The notes under the pieces were generated by a model that made no database searches, had not been told where the DNA came from, and saw only the letters and a list, made by a program, of their open reading frames with translations. From CAVXUB01 sp963764805 (GTDB taxonomy: Bacteria; Actinomycetota; Acidimicrobiia; Acidimicrobiales; Bog-793), in assembly GCA_963764805.1 (NCBI GenBank), contig CAVXUB010000005.1, positions 310,001-374,000 of the forward strand: 64,000 nt of DNA. Direction: 5' to 3'. The stretch's first letter is position 1; every line of letters starts with the position of its first letter. Positions 33,946 to 42,286 of this stretch are shown here, one piece after another. The translations under genes were made by a program, and so were the position numbers.

Positions 33946-34413
33946 ATGGGACGGATGCCGGGGCCGCGGCGAGAGCCGCGGCCCCTCCCGCGTGAAGAAA
34001 CCGAGATCCAGCTCGACGCTCCGGCACTGCGGGTTGCAGCGCCGATATCGCTACGCATCGATGACGCGGCGGCACCTATCTACAGCGTCGGTCAGGTGAG
34101 CGAGCTGCTGGGAGTGCAGGTGGCATTCCTCCGCCGGCTCGACAGCGAGCAGCTCGTCAGTCCCTCCCGCTCGGAGGGCGGCCAGCGCCGTTACTCGCGA
34201 GAGGAGATTGAACGCGTCTGGCGTGTGGCAGGCCTCGCCGGAGAAGGGATCACGCTGACGGGGATCAAACGCATCTTCGAGCTGGAGGGGGAGGTGTCGG
34301 AGCTGCGGCGCGAGATCGGCCGCCTGCGTGCCCACGACGGCGAGGAGGCGGGGCGCAGCGAGGACCCCGAGGACCGGGAGCAGGCGGAGGACCGCGCCTC
34401 CCGCGGCGACTGA
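33946..34413 (+). CDS. hspR: HspR-like MerR-family regulator
   Basis: A 155-residue protein with a MerR-type helix-turn-helix (IYSVGQVSELLGVQVAFLRR then VSPSRSEGGQRRYSREEIER) and the continuation GITLTGIKRIFELEGEV typical of HspR. HspR represses heat-shock operons by binding HAIR repeats, usually with DnaK as co-repressor. The first 40 residues are proline- and arginine-rich and overlap a strong hairpin. The C-terminal 40 residues are charged low-complexity sequence. It lies 28 bases after hsp20 and converges with pheA. Confidence 0.85.
   Translation: MGRMPGPRREPRPLPREETEIQLDAPALRVAAPISLRIDDAAAPIYSVGQVSELLGVQVAFLRRLDSEQLVSPSRSEGGQRRYSREEIERVWRVAGLAGEGITLTGIKRIFELEGEVSELRREIGRLRAHDGEEAGRSEDPEDREQAEDRASRGD
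33960..33985 (+). terminator. Perfect 11-base-pair hairpin with GAGA loop at the start of hspR
   Basis: GGGGCCGCGGC pairs with GCCGCGGCCCC around a GAGA tetraloop. It sits 40-70 bases after the hsp20 stop and inside the first codons of hspR. No U-tract follows (CTCCCG), so it may be an attenuating or RNA-stabilising structure rather than a classic intrinsic terminator. Confidence 0.5.
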
Positions 34414-34414
34414 T

Positions 34415-35371
34415 TCAGGCGCGCATCCCGCGGATCTGCCCCAGCCACTTGTCGGCGGCATGCCGAGCCTCGGTGAGCTCCCTGCGCCGCGCCGGGCCGT
34501 GCTCGCCGGCGGCCGGGTAGGAGCCGAGGAACTTCACCTCGGCGAGATCCACGTGCAGCTCACGCAGGCAGTCGCCGATCACCTCGTCCTCGACGTGGCC
34601 ATCCATGTCGATGATGAAGCAGTACTCGCCGAGGCCCCTTTTGGTGGGCCGCGATTCGATCTTGCTGAGGTTGATGCTGCGCGCCGCGAACTGGCCGAGG
34701 ATCTGGTGCAGGCTGCCGGGCCGGTCGGAACGCTGGAAGCAGACGATGCTGGTGCGGTCGTGTCCGCTGGGCGCGGGCAGCCTTTCCCGCTCCACCAACA
34801 CGAAGCGCGTCTGGTTGTCCGCATGATCCTCGACCGCCTCCGCCAGCACCTCCAGGCCGTAGAGCCGCGCCGCCAGCAGGGGGGCCAGGGCCGCAGTCTC
34901 CTGCGGGCGCTCCTCGCCGACGATTCGGGCGGCCTCGGCGGTCGAGTTGGAGGCGACCACCTCCACTCCCGGCAGCTCTCGCTGCAGGAAGGACCGGCAC
35001 TGGGCGCTGGCGTGCGGGTACGACACGATCCGCCGCAGTTCTCGAAACGCCGTCCCCGGCGAGCCCATCAGATGAAGGTGGATGTCGAGCACGACCTCCC
35101 GCTGGATCAGCAGATCGGAGTCGAAGATCAGATGATCGATGGTTGCGCTCACTGTGCCCTCGATCGAGTTCTCGATCGGGACGAAGCCGGCGTCCACCTC
35201 CCCGTCGTGCGTGGCGGTGAGCACGTCGCCGATCGTCGCCATCGCCACGGGCTCGATCGACGCCACGTCGTGCTGACCCAGCAGGGCCTCCTCGGTGAAG
35301 GTGCCGGGCGGGCCCAGGAAGGCGACTCGCCGCGAGTGCTCGCCTCCTCGGGTGGGCACGCTACCTGACAT
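34415..35371 (-). CDS. pheA: Prephenate dehydratase
   Basis: A 318-residue monofunctional prephenate dehydratase, which converts prephenate to phenylpyruvate in phenylalanine synthesis. The catalytic domain (about 15-200) contains VAFLGPPGTFTEEAL, PIENSIEGTVSATIDHL and the active-site motif DNQTRFVLVER. A C-terminal ACT domain (about 215-295) with DRPGSLHQILGQFA and the ESRP motif provides feedback control by phenylalanine. The ATG at 35371 lies 22 bases from the divergent larB start. It converges with hspR with a two-base gap. Confidence 0.95.
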   Translation of the reverse strand: MSGSVPTRGGEHSRRVAFLGPPGTFTEEALLGQHDVASIEPVAMATIGDVLTATHDGEVDAGFVPIENSIEGTVSATIDHLIFDSDLLIQREVVLDIHLHLMGSPGTAFRELRRIVSYPHASAQCRSFLQRELPGVEVVASNSTAEAARIVGEERPQETAALAPLLAARLYGLEVLAEAVEDHADNQTRFVLVERERLPAPSGHDRTSIVCFQRSDRPGSLHQILGQFAARSINLSKIESRPTKRGLGEYCFIIDMDGHVEDEVIGDCLRELHVDLAEVKFLGSYPAAGEHGPARRRELTEARHAADKWLGQIRGMRA

Positions 35372-35392
35372 GCGGGCAGGATAGAGGGCCTT

Positions 35393-36160
35393 ATGGACGA
35401 CGGCGATCTGGCCCAACTGATCGAGGACGTGCGCTCGGGCGCCTGCTCGTCCGAGGACGCACTGCGGCGGTTGAGGCGGTTGCCGTTCGCGGATCTCGGT
35501 TTCGCGAAGGTGGACCACCACCGGCCGCTGCGCCAGGGACAGCCTGAGGCGGTGTACGGACCCGGCAAGGAGCCCGCCCACTGCGCCGAGATCGTCGCCG
35601 AGCTTCTGGCCGGCGGATCCGGGCCGGTGATCCTGACGCGGGCGGACGCCGAGCAGGTGAGCGCAGCCTTGGCGCGCAGCCCGGGCGGCACGACGACACC
35701 CGCCCTCGGCGGGGCCGAGAGCAGCAACCGCCTACGGACCGTCGTCTGGCGGCCCGCCGAGCGCCGCCCGTGCCGCGTGCTGCTGGTGACCGCCGGCACC
35801 GCCGACCTGCCGGTGGCCGCCGAATGCCAGGCGACCCTCAACGCTTACGGCTTGGTGCCGACCGCGCTCAACGACTGCGGGGTGGCGGGAGTTCATCGCA
35901 TCCTCGCCTCTGTCGATGAGCTGGCGGAGGCGGACGTCGTGATCGTCGTGGCGGGGATGGAAGGGGCACTCGCCAGCCTCGTGGCGGGCCTCACTCCCGC
36001 CCCCGTGGTGGCGGTGCCGACGAGCGTCGGTTACGGAGCCTCGCTGGAGGGTGTCACCGCCCTCCTCGCAATGCACGCCTCCTGCTCTCCCGGTATCACC
36101 GTCGTCGGGATCGACAATGGCTACGGGGCGGCGTGCGCGGTGGCGCGCATCCTGCGATGA
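35393..36160 (+). CDS. larB: LarB, nickel-pincer nucleotide biosynthesis carboxylase
   Basis: A 255-residue LarB homologue. The C-terminal PurE-like domain shows VLLVTAGTADLPVAAECQAT, DCGVAGVHRIL and VVIVVAGMEGALASLVAGL; the N-terminal part has LPFADLGFAKVDHHRPLRQG. LarB carboxylates and hydrolyses nicotinic acid adenine dinucleotide, the first step in making the nickel-pincer cofactor of lactate racemase and related isomerases. The stop overlaps the larC start by four bases. LarE and a LarA-type apo-enzyme are not in the window. Confidence 0.92.
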   Translation: MDDGDLAQLIEDVRSGACSSEDALRRLRRLPFADLGFAKVDHHRPLRQGQPEAVYGPGKEPAHCAEIVAELLAGGSGPVILTRADAEQVSAALARSPGGTTTPALGGAESSNRLRTVVWRPAERRPCRVLLVTAGTADLPVAAECQATLNAYGLVPTALNDCGVAGVHRILASVDELAEADVVIVVAGMEGALASLVAGLTPAPVVAVPTSVGYGASLEGVTALLAMHASCSPGITVVGIDNGYGAACAVARILR

Positions 36161-37428
36161 ATGCTCCGATGGTCACAGGCCGCACTGCTTGGTTCCATTG
36201 CTTCGCCGGGATAGCCGGCGACATGGCGCTCGGCAGCTTGATCGACGCCGGCGCGGACTTCGGCGAGTTGCTCCGCCTGCTGGAGCGGCTGCCCATCGGA
36301 GGCTGGTCACTCGACGTGCGGACGGTGATGCGCGGCGGGATCTCGGCCACGCAGGCCCTCGTCGGTGCCAAGGGCAGCACGGTGGTGCGGACGTACACCC
36401 ACATCCTCGGAGTCCTCGAGGAGGCGCGGCTACCTGACCGGGTGCGCGACCGCGCAGTCGCCTCCTTCTCGGCCTTGGCGGAGGTGGAGGGAAAGCTGCA
36501 CCGGCGTCCTCCGGCGCAGGTCCACTTCCACGAGGTCGGAGGCCACGACACGATCATCGACATAGTCGGCACGGCGGCGGCACTGGAGATCCTCGAGGTG
36601 GGGACCATCTGCGCCAGCCCTGTGGCGACGGGGACCGGGGTCGTCCGCACGAGCCACGGGATCCTGCCCAATCCGGCTCCGGCAGTGGTCCGCTTGCTGT
36701 CGGGGGCTCCACTGGTCGGGCGTGACATCAACGTCGAGCTGACGACGCCCACGGGGGCGGCGATCCTGGCGGGGATGGGGTCTGGTTTCGGGCCGTTGCC
36801 GCGGATGGTCGTGGAGTCGACCGGTTTCGGGGCGGGGAGCCGGGAACTGGAGGAGCTGCCCAACTGCACTCAGGTCGTGGTGGGTGCGGCGATGACGCCG
36901 GGCGGCGCCGCCGACGACTCTGACGGGGCGCAGCCCTTGATGCTGTTGGAGACCAATATCGACGACGCCACCGGCGAGACGTTGGCGCATGCCGTCGCCG
37001 CCCTGCTGGAGGCCGGCGCACAGGACGCCTGGCTGACGCCGGTGGTGATGAAGAAGGGACGCCCCGGCTACGTGCTGAGCGTGCTCTCGGACCTGGCGCT
37101 CGGGCCGGCGCTGCGGGCGGTGCTGATGGCCGAGACGGGAACGCTCGGGGTGAGGAGCAACCCCGTCGACCGGCTGCCGGTGAGGCGCGACCAGGAGCAG
37201 GTCGACGTCGCCGGCCTGCCCGTGAGGGTGAAGGTGAGCCCGGGGAGGGTCAAGGCCGAGTACGTGGACGCCTCACGAGTCGCCAGGCGCACGGGGATGC
37301 CGTTGCGCGAGGTGATTTCGCGGGCGGAGGAGGCCTGGCGACAGCGGGTCGAGCAGGCGGTGGCGGTCGATGCAGCGGGGCCGCCAGAGGACGGCGGCGA
37401 CGGAGCGGAACCACCGGAAGCCGGCTGA
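36157..37428 (+). CDS. larC: LarC, nickel insertase of the nickel-pincer nucleotide pathway
   Basis: A 423-residue LarC. The N-terminus HCFAGIAGDMALGSLIDAG, the middle segment VHFHEVGGHDTIIDIVGTAA and ETNIDDATGETLAHAVAALL are characteristic. LarC inserts nickel into the organic cofactor precursor using CTP. In some lactobacilli the gene is read through a programmed frameshift; here it is one continuous frame. The ATG at 36157 overlaps the larB stop by four bases. It converges with the gene ending at 37432. Confidence 0.92.
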   Translation: MNAPMVTGRTAWFHCFAGIAGDMALGSLIDAGADFGELLRLLERLPIGGWSLDVRTVMRGGISATQALVGAKGSTVVRTYTHILGVLEEARLPDRVRDRAVASFSALAEVEGKLHRRPPAQVHFHEVGGHDTIIDIVGTAAALEILEVGTICASPVATGTGVVRTSHGILPNPAPAVVRLLSGAPLVGRDINVELTTPTGAAILAGMGSGFGPLPRMVVESTGFGAGSRELEELPNCTQVVVGAAMTPGGAADDSDGAQPLMLLETNIDDATGETLAHAVAALLEAGAQDAWLTPVVMKKGRPGYVLSVLSDLALGPALRAVLMAETGTLGVRSNPVDRLPVRRDQEQVDVAGLPVRVKVSPGRVKAEYVDASRVARRTGMPLREVISRAEEAWRQRVEQAVAVDAAGPPEDGGDGAEPPEAG

Positions 37429-37431
37429 GGA

Positions 37432-38814
37432 TCAGCCGATCTTCACCGTGAAGGTATCGGTCGCCGAGTCGGCAAGGCGCGAGAGGTCACCGGATGCATT
37501 GCTGCCCGCCGTGACGACGACGACGTAGGTAGCCCCTACCGTGACCTTGAAGGCCGGCATCGACACGAAACGAGATTCCGCAGGTTGCATTGTCCCGAGC
37601 GCGTCGGTCACGACCGTTGCGGGGCCGGTGGCGGCACGACCCCGTCGTCCCTTGACCGGAATGACCTCGGCCAGGCGGGCGACGATCACGACGGCAGGTT
37701 CTGCGCCGGCTCCGGCGTCGGACACCACCACGACCACTGTCACCGATGCCGTCGGCGGCAGTATCGAGACCGCGCCCTGAGGCAACGTCTGCAGGGTCGT
37801 CGTAGTTGGGGCGATCGTCGTGGTGGTGCTGCGAGGTGGGTGGGTGGTGGTGACGAACGACGAGGTCGTCGGGCCACCCGGGAGCGAGGTGCTCGTCGTG
37901 GAGGTCGAGCTCGTCGTCGTGGCCGGTGGGATCGTCGTCGTCGTGGCGGGCGGGATCGTGGTCGTGGGGACGCCTGCGAAGCCGATCGCCGGCGGCTCGA
38001 TCGAGACCGCAACGAGCGCGATGGCACTCCTGCTACGCAGGCGTGGCGATGCGTGCAACGTGGCCGCCCAGGCTGCGATCGGCTGCTGCGCCCAGGCGGA
38101 GGTGTCGCCGATCCAGCGGGAGGACGGGGGGAGCTTGCCCCGCCCGTCGGTCGGCTTCAATGCCGCGCGCAACTGCAGGTAGGCGGCATCGGCGTGCCGA
38201 AACAGACCCCCCGCTCGCGTGATGGCCGCTGTCGCTGCCACCGGCGCCTCTGGCCCGATGGCGGCGTTGACTCCTCCGATCAGCTCTTTCACGCCCTGCA
38301 GGCGGTCGTCGAGCACCTCGCCCAGCAGACCGCCGACCTTGCGCGAGGGCGCTTCTAGGCCGAGCGTCGACAGCGAGTTGGTGCTCGTCTCACAGCCGTC
38401 GAGGAGGGCGGCAAGGTCCGCCTCGAGGCGGGATCGTCCGTAGGTGGCCCCCCGCTCGCGAACGGCCGTCAACGTCGCGGCGAGAGCGGTCGAGTTCTGG
38501 ATGATCGGCGCCACCCCTGTAGCCCACGTGTTGTCGGCGATCTCCGAGGCGGGACCGGCCGAATCGACGACCTGGGCCGTGACCTCGCCGACCAGCAGGA
38601 CGGCGAGGAGGACGAGGATCACCCAGGCGACGAGGTGTCTCGGTAGGCCCTCGCGCCCCGAGATCCTGAACCGAGTCGAGCTTCTGTCCGCCGGGCGCCG
38701 AGGTGTCCTCGTTGTCCTCGTGGTCCTCGGGCGAAGGTCCGGCTGGCGCCGGCGGCGGCTGGCCGGCCGCCCCGTCGCACCCGACCACGTCCTGCTTCTG
38801 CGGCGGCGGCGCAT
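37432..38814 (-). CDS. Single-pass membrane protein with threonine-rich stalk, unknown function
   Basis: A 460-residue protein with an Arg/Pro-rich cytoplasmic N-terminus, one membrane helix (HLVAWVILVLLAVLLVGEV), an outer helical domain of about 180 residues, a Thr/Ser/Pro-rich low-complexity stalk (about 285-345; units such as TTTIPPATTT) and a C-terminal domain that may be a beta-sandwich. Such stalks are often O-glycosylated surface linkers. I do not recognise the folded domains. The start is uncertain: the ATG at 38814 has no clear ribosome site. It is divergent from the PAP2 gene with 124 bases between. Confidence 0.65.
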   Translation of the reverse strand: MRRRRRSRTWSGATGRPASRRRRQPDLRPRTTRTTRTPRRPADRSSTRFRISGREGLPRHLVAWVILVLLAVLLVGEVTAQVVDSAGPASEIADNTWATGVAPIIQNSTALAATLTAVRERGATYGRSRLEADLAALLDGCETSTNSLSTLGLEAPSRKVGGLLGEVLDDRLQGVKELIGGVNAAIGPEAPVAATAAITRAGGLFRHADAAYLQLRAALKPTDGRGKLPPSSRWIGDTSAWAQQPIAAWAATLHASPRLRSRSAIALVAVSIEPPAIGFAGVPTTTIPPATTTTIPPATTTSSTSTTSTSLPGGPTTSSFVTTTHPPRSTTTTIAPTTTTLQTLPQGAVSILPPTASVTVVVVVSDAGAGAEPAVVIVARLAEVIPVKGRRGRAATGPATVVTDALGTMQPAESRFVSMPAFKVTVGATYVVVVTAGSNASGDLSRLADSATDTFTVKIG

Positions 38815-38938
38815 CAGGCGAGTGCCGAGGCGGGCCGTCGCTGCATCGAGTGTGCGAGCAATAGTTCCTGTTCGGCGGGTAGCCTGGGGCGGCTCTGGCG
38901 ATCAGTCAGGGCAGTCATTCATCGGAGGTCGGCGGCCG

Positions 38939-39862
38939 TTGGGCTCGTGGGATTCGGGACTTTTTCTCGACGTCAATCGTGTCGCCCAGAGCAGCGGCTG
39001 GGCTCATGGCGTCGTGCGAGCGTACGCGGAGTACGCGGGCCTGGCCATTCTTGCATTCCTGGTAGTGCTCGCCGTATGGCGGGGGCGAGGCGGTATCTAC
39101 GGGGGTGGCAGCACCGAGGCGATATCCGACGGGCTGTGGGCGGGCCTGGCGGGGCTGATCTCCCTGTTGGTCTGCGTGCCCCTGGTCCACGCGGTCGGGC
39201 GGCCTCGGCCGTACGCGGGCATCCATCAGTCCGTGCTGGTGCTCGTTCCTCGAGCCGGTGGCTTCGCCTTTCCCAACATCCACTCCGCAATAGCGGGAGC
39301 TGTCATCACCGGGCTCTGGTTCAGCCGCAGCCGGTTGATCGCCTTCGCCGCCACTCTGGCGGGGCTGTTGCTGGCGTTCTCGTGGGTCTACGTCGGTGCG
39401 GCGTACCCGCTCGACGTGCTGGTCGGCCTGCTGCTGGGCGTGCTGGTGGCGGCCGGGCTGCGGAAGCTGATCGTGCCTGTCCTCGAGGGTGGTCTCGAGT
39501 GGTTGGCCAAGGCTCCCCCACTCCGTGCGGTCCTCGGGGTGCCGGACCCCAGCCGTTCTTTGGTCGGTGGCCCGGCGCTGAGGCCGGCTGGGGCCGGCAA
39601 CCTCTCCGCTGCCGTGCGGATACTGGAGCCGGATGCCCGCATGGTGCCGGCCGGCACCGCCTCGGCGGCTTCTTTGGCCGCGGCAAACCAGCACGTGCCA
39701 GCTCGGATGCACGTGCGTCCGAAGGGAGGTCCCGCTGTCGCTGTGGGCCCGACGAGAGCAGCGCTCACGGGTCCTGGTGAGCCTTCCAGTGCGGTCGATT
39801 CGCCAGAAGAACCCGTTGAGCTCGGTGGGACGAGCCAGGGAGAGGGCTCGGCGGCCGGCTGA
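38939..39862 (+). CDS. PAP2-family membrane phosphatase
   Basis: A 307-residue membrane protein starting at a TTG that follows GGAGGT with nine-base spacing. The PAP2 core is visible in VGRPRPYAGIHQ (motif KxxxxxxRP-like), FPNIHSAIAGAVITGLWFSR (a changed PSGH-type motif with histidine) and AFSWVYVGAAYPLDVLVGLL (motif SRxxxxxHxxxD-like, with deviations). It probably dephosphorylates lipid phosphates such as undecaprenyl pyrophosphate, but the altered motifs lower certainty. The last 100 residues are a disordered Ala/Pro-rich tail. Confidence 0.72.
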   Translation: MGSWDSGLFLDVNRVAQSSGWAHGVVRAYAEYAGLAILAFLVVLAVWRGRGGIYGGGSTEAISDGLWAGLAGLISLLVCVPLVHAVGRPRPYAGIHQSVLVLVPRAGGFAFPNIHSAIAGAVITGLWFSRSRLIAFAATLAGLLLAFSWVYVGAAYPLDVLVGLLLGVLVAAGLRKLIVPVLEGGLEWLAKAPPLRAVLGVPDPSRSLVGGPALRPAGAGNLSAAVRILEPDARMVPAGTASAASLAAANQHVPARMHVRPKGGPAVAVGPTRAALTGPGEPSSAVDSPEEPVELGGTSQGEGSAAG

Positions 39863-39865
39863 GGC

Positions 39866-39990
39866 GGTTGGCGTTTCGGGCACCGCGGCTCGGCTCAGCC
39901 GGTTGGCGTTTCGGGCGCCGCGGCTCAGCCCAGCCGGTTAGCGTTCGGGCGCCGCGGACTCGGTGAGTCGGTTGGCATTCGGGTGCGGCG
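39866..39990 (+). repeat. Tandem repeat, period 34-35 bases, about 3.6 copies
   Basis: Units begin at 39866, 39901, 39936 and 39970, each starting GGTTGGCGTT or a close variant and containing TTCGGGCGCCGCGG. The first two are nearly identical and later copies are diverged and shortened. The array lies between the PAP2 gene and tRNA-Thr. It is not CRISPR because there are no unique spacers. Confidence 0.8.
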
Positions 39991-40060
39991 GGTTGTCGTC
40001 AGGGACGGGCTCTGCCGAGTGGCAAGCTCTGTTCTCTGGAGCGTCCGAGGGGGACGTCCG

Positions 40061-40133
40061 GCCGGCGTGGCGCAGCTGGTAGCGCAGGCGACTTGTAATC
40101 GTCAGGTCGTGGGTTCGAGTCCCACCGCCGGCT
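40061..40133 (+). tRNA. tRNA-Thr (anticodon TGT), integration target
   Basis: A 73-base cloverleaf. The acceptor stem GCCGGCG pairs with CGCCGGC, the anticodon loop is TTGTAAT, and the T arm is GTGGGTTCGAGTCCCAC. The anticodon TGT reads ACA threonine codons. The 3' half of the gene and following bases are repeated at 46187-46242, marking it as an island attachment site. Confidence 0.95.
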
Positions 40134-40147
40134 CAAAGAATTCCCTG
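40092..40147 (+). repeat. Left attachment repeat (attL) inside tRNA-Thr
   Basis: This 56-base segment runs from the anticodon loop to 14 bases past the tRNA end (CTTGTAATCGTCAGG ... CAAAGAATTCCCTG). It matches 46187-46242 at 54 of 56 positions. The limits are typical of tyrosine-integrase att cores, in which the element restores the tRNA 3' end. Confidence 0.85.
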
Positions 40148-40229
40148 GTAGCAGCGTTGTAGAATATGGTGGATGCTCCGAGCGGGGTCCTTGCGGTCAT
40201 ACCGCAGGCCTAGAAGCAGGCTCTTGACA

Positions 40230-41938
40230 TGTGCGGACCCGCCTGATACTTGACACCGTGACACCGGTACCTGGTTGACACTTTCGGGACGCGGCCCCGG
40301 TTCCTAGGCGACACTGTCCCGGTTCCTGCCCGACACTCGAGGTATCCACCAATCTGCCGGTGCCTCCTTCTTCGCTGTGGGTGTTCACGCTCACAGGTCC
40401 GAAGGAGGCATCTCCAATGTTGCAGGAGTTGTCGGTGGTGGAGCAGCGCTATCAGGCGGTGCTGGAAGTGCTGGCGGGTGCGACGGTGGTCGATGTAGCC
40501 ACGAGGTTCGGGGTGACCCGCCAGACGGTGCACGTGTGGTTGGGCCGTTATGCCGCCCACGGGTTGTCGGGGCTGGCGGACAAGAGCTGCAAGCCGCTCT
40601 CGTGCCCGCACCAGATGGCCGCCGTGCTGGAGGCGCGGGTCGTCGAGATGCGCCGGGAGCATCCGAGCTGGGGGCCGCGGACGATCCTCTATTGGCTCGG
40701 CAAGGAGGGTGTCTACCCGCTGCCCGGGCGGACGAGCGTCGAGCGCTGCCTGATCCGTCACGGGCTGGTGGAGCCGAGGAGGCGAAAGCGCAGCCGCTCG
40801 GACTACAGGCGCTGGGAGCGGTCCCGCTCGATGGAGCTGTGGCAGATGGACATAGTCGGTGGCGTGCGCATCGTCGACCCGACGACGGGCGAGCTGACCG
40901 AAGCCAAGATCGTGACCGGGATCGACGACCACTCCCGCTTCGTGGTCTGCGCACGTGTGGTGGCACGAGCGACCGCCCGGCCGGTGTGCGAGGCGCTCGA
41001 GTGGTCCCTCTCGCGCTATGGCTGTCCCGCCCAGATCCTCACCGACAACGGCAAGGTCTTCACCAATCGCTTCGGCAAGGGCAACGGCCGAGTGCTGTTC
41101 GACAGGATCTGCACCAACAACGACATCGGCCACATCCTGACCAAGCCGCACTCGCCGACGACGACGGGCAAGGTGGAGCGCTTCCACAAGACCCTGCGCG
41201 GCGAGTTCTTGAATGGCAAGTTCTTCTCGTCCGTCGAGGACGCCCAGGCAGCCCTCGACATCTGGATCGACGAGTACAACCATCGCCGGCCGCATCAGGC
41301 GATCGGCAAGGTTCCCCCTTATCAACGCTTCCAACTGGCCGAACCGAAGCCAGGACCGGTCGAGGCCACGCCACCAGACCCGGCTCTCGATGCAGGCCCG
41401 ATCACCCTGCGGCGGGTCGGCGCGGCCGGGACGATCAGCTTTGCCACCGCCCGCTACAAGGCCGGGGGTCGGTGGCTGGCCGGCCAGACCGTGGAGGTCG
41501 TCTGCGAGGGCGGCCTGGTGCAGATCTTGCACCGCGGGGTGCTCGTCGCCACCCACGCCCGCCGACACCCGCTCGACAAGCAGAGCGCCGGCATCGCACG
41601 GGGGCGGAGGCTTCGGTCCTCGCGGCCGTCGGCGACTGCGGCGTCAGTGACTCGCAAGGTCGACTCCTCCGGCAACGTCTGCTTTGCGGGGACCTCCTAT
41701 CGAGTCGGATCCACTTACCGCCGCCGCCAGGTGCAGGTGGCCGTGGTAGGCGAGACCGTCGAGATCTCGATCGGCACCGAGCTCATCCGGTCCCACAGGG
41801 TCCGCCACGACCGCACCCGCGAGCACGGCGCTCTGGCCAATCCCGGCGGCGCCCTCATCGGATCAACGCCAGCTGACAGGTTTGAAGTGTCAGGTACCTA
41901 CCGGGGTCGAAATGTCCGGCGGGTACCGGGTCTTGACA
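40230..41938 (+). mobile_element. IS481-like insertion sequence
   Basis: About 1709 bases with ends TGTGCGGACCCG and CGGGTCTTGACA (9 of 12 positions match as inverted repeats). It is flanked by a 14-base direct repeat GCAGGCTCTTGACA at 40216-40229 and 41939-41952, the target duplication. Subterminal motifs CCGGTWCC followed by GACAC occur at 40264, 40297 and 40319 and in reverse near the right end, probably transposase binding sites. Confidence 0.85.
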
Positions 41939-42081
41939 GCAGGCTCTTGACACAGGCTCGGCACAGGCTCGGCTGGTTGGCCGACCGTCCACATGGCTCG
42001 CCATTACACCGACTGGTGGGCGAGCTTGACCGCTGCGCCACGGACGCCTCCTGGACGCGTCGGACGCACCACCTGCGATGA
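40417..42081 (+). CDS. IS481-family transposase
   Basis: A 554-residue DDE transposase. It has an N-terminal helix-turn-helix (VVDVATRFGVTRQTVHVWLG), an rve core with Asp145 in LWQMDIVGG, Asp210 in ILTDNGKVF and Glu254 in KVERFHKTL, then EYNHRRPHQAIG and two C-terminal SH3-like units (RYKAGGRWLAGQTVEVV; SYRVGSTYRRRQVQVAVVG). GGAGG precedes the ATG. The frame runs 143 bases beyond the IS end into flanking DNA; an alternative frame ends RINAS at 41876 inside the IS, so the natural C-terminus may have been lost by an indel. Confidence 0.9.
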   Translation: MLQELSVVEQRYQAVLEVLAGATVVDVATRFGVTRQTVHVWLGRYAAHGLSGLADKSCKPLSCPHQMAAVLEARVVEMRREHPSWGPRTILYWLGKEGVYPLPGRTSVERCLIRHGLVEPRRRKRSRSDYRRWERSRSMELWQMDIVGGVRIVDPTTGELTEAKIVTGIDDHSRFVVCARVVARATARPVCEALEWSLSRYGCPAQILTDNGKVFTNRFGKGNGRVLFDRICTNNDIGHILTKPHSPTTTGKVERFHKTLRGEFLNGKFFSSVEDAQAALDIWIDEYNHRRPHQAIGKVPPYQRFQLAEPKPGPVEATPPDPALDAGPITLRRVGAAGTISFATARYKAGGRWLAGQTVEVVCEGGLVQILHRGVLVATHARRHPLDKQSAGIARGRRLRSSRPSATAASVTRKVDSSGNVCFAGTSYRVGSTYRRRQVQVAVVGETVEISIGTELIRSHRVRHDRTREHGALANPGGALIGSTPADRFEVSGTYRGRNVRRVPGLDSRLLTQARHRLGWLADRPHGSPLHRLVGELDRCATDASWTRRTHHLR

Positions 42082-42286
42082 CCTGACCGGTCGGACCGTC
42101 CTCGGTGGAACGCAGAGGACGGCCGTCGATGAGGCGCTCTACCGAGCGCCTCGCGATCCGCAACCGGCCATTGATCGTGAACACGGGAATGGAGAAGTCG
42201 CCGCGGCGGATGGATGCGTATATGACCTCTCGGCGCTCACCGAGGAGGATGGCACGTCGTCGACGCTGAGAAGCGGCTTGTCCCAT
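41855..42286 (-). CDS. Excisionase-like helix-turn-helix protein, 3' end replaced by the IS
   Basis: About 143 residues. The segment ERREVIYASIRRGDFSIPVF then INGRLRIARRSVERLIDG matches the small MerR-like domain of excisionase-family proteins, which aid excision of integrated elements. The IS inserted within the last codons: without it the frame would end ...PVSRACF and stop at 40210, next to attL. With it, the frame reads about 27 residues into the IS (CQDPVPAGHFDPGRYLTLQT). The C-terminal half after the domain is of unknown type. The protein may still be functional. Confidence 0.6.
   Translation of the reverse strand: MGQAASQRRRRAILLGERREVIYASIRRGDFSIPVFTINGRLRIARRSVERLIDGRPLRSTEDGPTGQVIAGGASDASRRRPWRSGQARPPVGVMASHVDGRPTSRACAEPVSRACCQDPVPAGHFDPGRYLTLQTCQLALIR

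Noticed and set aside
38444..38938. Extended N-terminus of the PAP2 gene
   Set aside because: This part is antisense to the neighbouring membrane protein gene; a TTG with a good GGAGGT site at 38939 gives a normal PAP2 protein.
39866..39990. CRISPR array
   Set aside because: Units follow one another directly with no unique spacers, and there are no cas genes.
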